NCBI GenBank assembly: GCA_028023455.1
Contig: JAQFVV010000028.1
Span: 1,249,501 to 1,313,500, forward strand
Direction: 5' to 3'
DNA length: 64,000 nt
Source: Epiperipatus broadwayi
Taxonomy: Eukaryota > Onychophora > Udeonychophora > Euonychophora > Peripatidae
The translations under genes and the position numbers were made by a program. Below are positions 60,441 to 64,000 of this stretch, piece after piece. Within the stretch, counting starts at the first letter, position 1. Every line of letters begins with the position of its first letter. The notes beneath the pieces were generated by a model that saw only the letters and a list, made by a program, of their open reading frames with translations, did not search any database and had not been told where the DNA came from.

Positions 60441-60832
60441 GAATAATGAATGATTATCAACTGCTTATAAAAACCCCAAATCTTAGTATTTAAAGTCCAA
60501 TTATCAGATCAGTGTTTGGTTTTGCTTTTATCATTACAGTTACTGAAGCGGACTCAGATTTATATAACTGTTCAAGTAGATTGATTTGAGTTCGAAACCT
60601 TAGGCTGATTTTAATTTCAAGTTTAATAAACTAACAGAATAATGAATGATTATCAACTGCTTATAAAAACCCCAAATCTTAGTATTTAAAGTCCAATTAT
60701 CAGATCAGTGTTTGGTTTTGCTTTTATCATTACAGTTACTGAAGCGGACTCAGATTTATATAACTGTTCAAGTAGATTGATTTGAGTTCGAAACCTTAGG
60801 CTGATTTTAATTTCAAGTTTAATAAACTAACA
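60441..60832. repeat. Perfect 196-bp tandem duplication
   Basis: 60441-60636 and 60637-60832 appear identical by eye. Each unit holds a TATA-like 'cttataaaaacc', a pyrimidine-rich 'ggttttgcttttatcattac' followed by ag (acceptor-like), and 'tttaataaacta' near its end. It may be a recent tandem duplication, paired terminal repeats of a small element, or an assembly artefact. Confidence 0.9.
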
Positions 60833-60959
60833 GATAAAATGGAATTGAAGATGGTTTCTGGATGCATATTTGCATAGTTTACAATTTTGAATTCCAAGCC
60901 TCATTGATAAAGGCAAAAGTCAGAAGGTGATTCACCATAAAACATCCTTTGAGAGGGTC

Positions 60960-61570
60960 ATGCATATATCGCTGATTTTATTTGTCCAATCTAGTGAATG
61001 TATGAGTTTACAATGATGGATATCACAGTAATATATACAGCAAGTTCAAGATCATATTGATTGGTTTTATGGTCTTTCCAATGTATTTTTACAGTTTTAT
61101 GAAGCATCGTAAATACAAATTTCTAATACTTTATATTGTTTTGATAGATTGCCCAAGACTCACTTCCATACAATAAATTAGGCAAAATAATACCTCTAAA
61201 TAATCTAATATAGTTACAGTAGTTATTTCTTCTGATGAAATACTTTATCTTTTAACATGTTCAAAGCAAGAACAGCAGATTGGAATTGGTGCTGACCTCA
61301 AAATCTAGGTTTATCATCCTACTTATAAACATACCAAGTATTTAAATTGATTTGCATTCCTAAGTTGATAGCTATCCAACTAAATGTGGTGGAATAGTTT
61401 TCTTCCATCGCTGGTAGATAAAGAATGAGAACTGTTTGAATCTTTAATTGTTAAACCAAAATCTTAAATGTTGCATTCAAAACATTAAGTGCAATCTGAA
61501 AATCATTATTTCAATTGGCAAAAGTAAATAACCCCTGAATATTTGGGGAAGAATACAAATAAAGTTTGAA
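60960..61570 (-). pseudogene. LINE RT C-terminal remnant (LINE-4)
   Basis: On the minus strand, interrupted frames give LFRGIILPNLLYGSESWAIY (about 61130-61200), then LHKTVKIHWKDHKTN (about 61050-61100). These match the LPxLLYGSExW ... W-x-D-x2-TN region that follows the RT in several LINE clades. Further upstream, weak traces (FQIALNVLNATFKILVLTI, about 61430-61510) fit the segment after the FADD box. Many stops; dead. Different sequence from the RTE and LINE-2 copies. Confidence 0.65.
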
Positions 61571-61589
61571 TTATTAAAAACATTTAATA

Positions 61590-61705
61590 CTCTGGCATTC
61601 TGACAGAATCTACTATTCTATCTGGTGAGACAGTTTGAAAATGTTCGATCTTTCTGTTTTTATAAAATCTTTGTTTTATGCTAAACCTTAATAAATTGGG
61701 TTTGA
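61590..61705. repeat. Ancient interspersed repeat R5, copy 3
   Basis: Matches 22235-22345 most closely ('ctggtgaga', 'tttgaaaatgttc', 'cttaataaattggg'). Confidence 0.45.
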
Positions 61706-61809
61706 ATTCCTTTTAATTTAATTTTATAAGTGAATAATATTCTAAAAAAATCATTTTTGACCTTTTTAAATATTTAAAAACTGACCTTTAAATATAAAAA
61801 TGCACCATA

Positions 61810-61990
61810 AATAGCACAGATATTTACATAAACCCTAAAAGACTTAAACTCAAACTTTTAAGCCCTTTACATGTATCCAATCTACTGATGTATGTGGTCA
61901 TGTGTATCAATTTTATAAGATAAATTGAATAGATATAGAGTGTTTGAAAGTTTGACTTCGACTCTCTTATAATTGCATTAAGTTTAATAT
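61810..61990. repeat. Inverted pair of S1 tRNA-like segments
   Basis: The plus strand from about 61893 (ggtcatgtgtatcaatt) to 61970 resembles the tRNA-like part of S1 copy a. The preceding segment (61835-61892) is the same part in reverse complement. This gives a diverged head-to-head arrangement without a hammerhead. Confidence 0.45.
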
Positions 61991-64000
61991 AGACAATATA
62001 CATATATTTAAATATAAACACTAAAACTAAAAATGAACAAATTCGTTTTTATTTTAACGTTGTTTTTTTTTGTTGAATGAATGAAGACAAAATTATGACA
62101 ACTTTATCAAATTCTGCATTAAAATCTGACATTTTTTCACAAAAATTGCAATATTTTAAAAGATTTTAACACCAAGACAATTCTGACATTTAATAACATA
62201 ATAGATGATGATGTTTCATTTCTTTATATTACAGTCAAGTTTATTAACTTTTATTTCTAAAACTAAAACAAAAATAAATAAATTGAAAATTTACCTGTTA
62301 CCTGTGTATTTTTTTTAAATAATCAACAGTGTGTAAAAGATAATCAAAAATACTTTATAAATAAGCAAAAAAATCTGTTAAAATTATGCTTCAACATCTT
62401 CGCAAGAAAACTAGACCTGAAAAATGTGATTGTCATCTGGTTATTTATTCTGTCAAAAGAGCAAAGGAGATGTCCTTTGATGTGAGCTGCAGTTCATAAG
62501 ATGCTGACCACTTAAGATTTTTTTTCAACTTATACATCAATAAAAGCATTATGTTAAAATCTGTTTTATAAAAAAATGAGAGCCTTTATCACTTAAGATA
62601 ATGTTAATATTATGATGTCAAGATATGGGATAACAGTTGCTTTTTCTGAGAAGATGTTCAATGATTTCTAATGGTGAGGGATTAGAAGTTAAAAATTCAA
62701 TTAGCTGATAGAAACAGTAATACATATAATTTACAAGTAACATGCCATAATTATGCACCATCAAATGATCATAAATTTATGCTTATCATTACAGCAGCAT
62801 GAAAAAAAATGGTAAAAGTAGTAAATTATAAATCTTGAAAATTGCATTTATTTCAAAACACTAGAAGATTCAGTAGTGTGTTTACCATTTGCTAAAATAT
62901 ATGTATAAAATTTTTTCCCTATCTGCTTCCTATATATTCAATTCAATAACTATTAAACAACTTGTTTATAATAAAACATTAATTAAAAAAAAGAACCATT
63001 TTTAATTGTTGCTAAGCAACTATCAACAAATGACAGAATAATTGTGGGTAATTATAATTATTTGGATAATCTCCCTGTTAGCTTTGAACCATGTTATAAC
63101 GTATAATTCATTGTATTATATATGGACGAAACATTTATTGTCATTATATACAAACATGTAGAGTCAAGATTTGTATTTTAGAGCTTATTTTTTTATGCTC
63201 AATTTATTAAATGTTTTACTAAAATATGTTGAAAGATAAGTTATTATTTTTAATTATTAACACTATCTAAACTATAATAAAAAGCATCATAAACAGATTG
63301 TAAGGGCATTAAAAAAACAAAGTATATTAAAAGTCAGACATTTGGATTGGTGAAGTTCAACGTTCATGGGTCAATATGTTTAAGCATCTATTGTTTATTA
63401 TAATGGTTTGTGAAATTCTCTAAACTGATTAATTATCATCAAATCTAAGTGTATTTTGCCCAAAACACTTATCAGTGGGTGGTTGCTATTTCATTAAAAT
63501 ATTATTAATCTGAAATCCCTACTGCTGTTTTTTTTTGGTTTATTAATCTATTATATCTTTCTTCAAATCCACACTCTACTAATTTTTTTACTACATCATT
63601 TTCATCACCATGGATAGGCATTCATTTTTCTTTCTGCTTTGTTTTCTAATGTAATAAATGTATTTTTCATTGTATTTTTATTTTTAAAAACATCATATTG
63701 AGATCATAAATTAAAAAGAAATGAAAGCAATATGAAAATATTAATTTTGTAGAAAGAGTAGTGGTAATAAACAGATATAAATAGACAAAAAGAACAATTT
63801 CCATTTTGTCCAAAAGCAGAAAAATGTATTTTTAACAAAATAGAGAGAAATTATCATTATATTTATATTTTAATTATTAATTTATATAAAAAATATATTC
63901 ACATAATAAAAATGTTTTTCTAAATTAAAAAAAAAAACATTTTTTAATTATGAAAAATAATAAAAGCTGATAAAAAAATTTTCTGCTAAAATAAGCAGTT
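61991..64000. other. AT-rich stretch without a recognisable gene
   Basis: An 'aaattctgcattaaaatctgac' block near 62110 recurs, diverged, near 14665 and 26080, indicating another old repeat. Otherwise nothing recognisable. Confidence 0.4.

Noticed and set aside
60470-60560. Host exon with splice acceptor inside the 196-bp duplication
   Set aside because: The acceptor-like tract is not followed by an open frame with recognisable sequence, and nothing nearby supports a gene.

Overview
The window looks like nuclear DNA from an animal, probably an invertebrate. It is strongly AT-rich and has no recognisable host gene. No bacterial-style operons, Shine-Dalgarno sites or long intact ORFs occur. Every protein I could recognise is a fragment of a retroelement: an RTE/BovB-like LINE, at least two other LINE families, and three separate Penelope-like elements (PLEs) with GIY-YIG endonuclease domains. 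The species cannot be fixed from the sequence; PLEs, RTE LINEs and tRNA-derived SINEs together only say 'metazoan'.

Layout. 1-450: C-terminal GIY-YIG remnant of a PLE (minus strand). 450-14000: decayed AT-rich DNA with ancient interspersed repeats, an RTE 3' fragment (5541-5833), two foldback elements (6305-6622, 8546-8905) and the first copies of a tRNA-derived SINE. 14800-25200: the most interesting stretch. It holds three copies of a hammerhead-bearing, tRNA-like repeat ('S1'), one of them split by a PLE (18892-20275) built as a 5'-truncated RT/GIY-YIG ORF with an inverted partial copy of its own 3' end. A second, badly decayed PLE lies at 22700-24260. 28150-29330: an RTE copy with a 5' inversion. 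30441-30830: a LINE tail. 36190-41945: copies of a second hammerhead-bearing repeat ('Ra'). 42360-49228: two long RTE copies arranged tail-to-tail. 49330-51060 and 58460-60410: two 5'-truncated copies of another LINE. 51385-52170: a 40-bp satellite of about 20 units. 60441-60832: a perfect 196-bp tandem duplication. 60960-61570: a further LINE RT remnant.

How the parts relate. The LINEs are the likely source of the reverse transcriptase that mobilised the tRNA-derived SINEs (oligo-A tails and target-site duplications are visible). The S1 and Ra repeats both fold, on the strand given for each, into type I hammerhead ribozymes. Helix I pairing is preserved by compensatory changes between copies. 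Their PLE neighbours, the foldback arms and the PLE-1 ends carry related CUGANGA...GAAA motifs. This suggests that a population of self-cleaving, PLE-associated or retrozyme-like non-autonomous elements has shaped this region.

Limits: all comparisons were made by eye within this window. Boundaries of old repeats are approximate, and family names rest on motif recognition, not on database searches.
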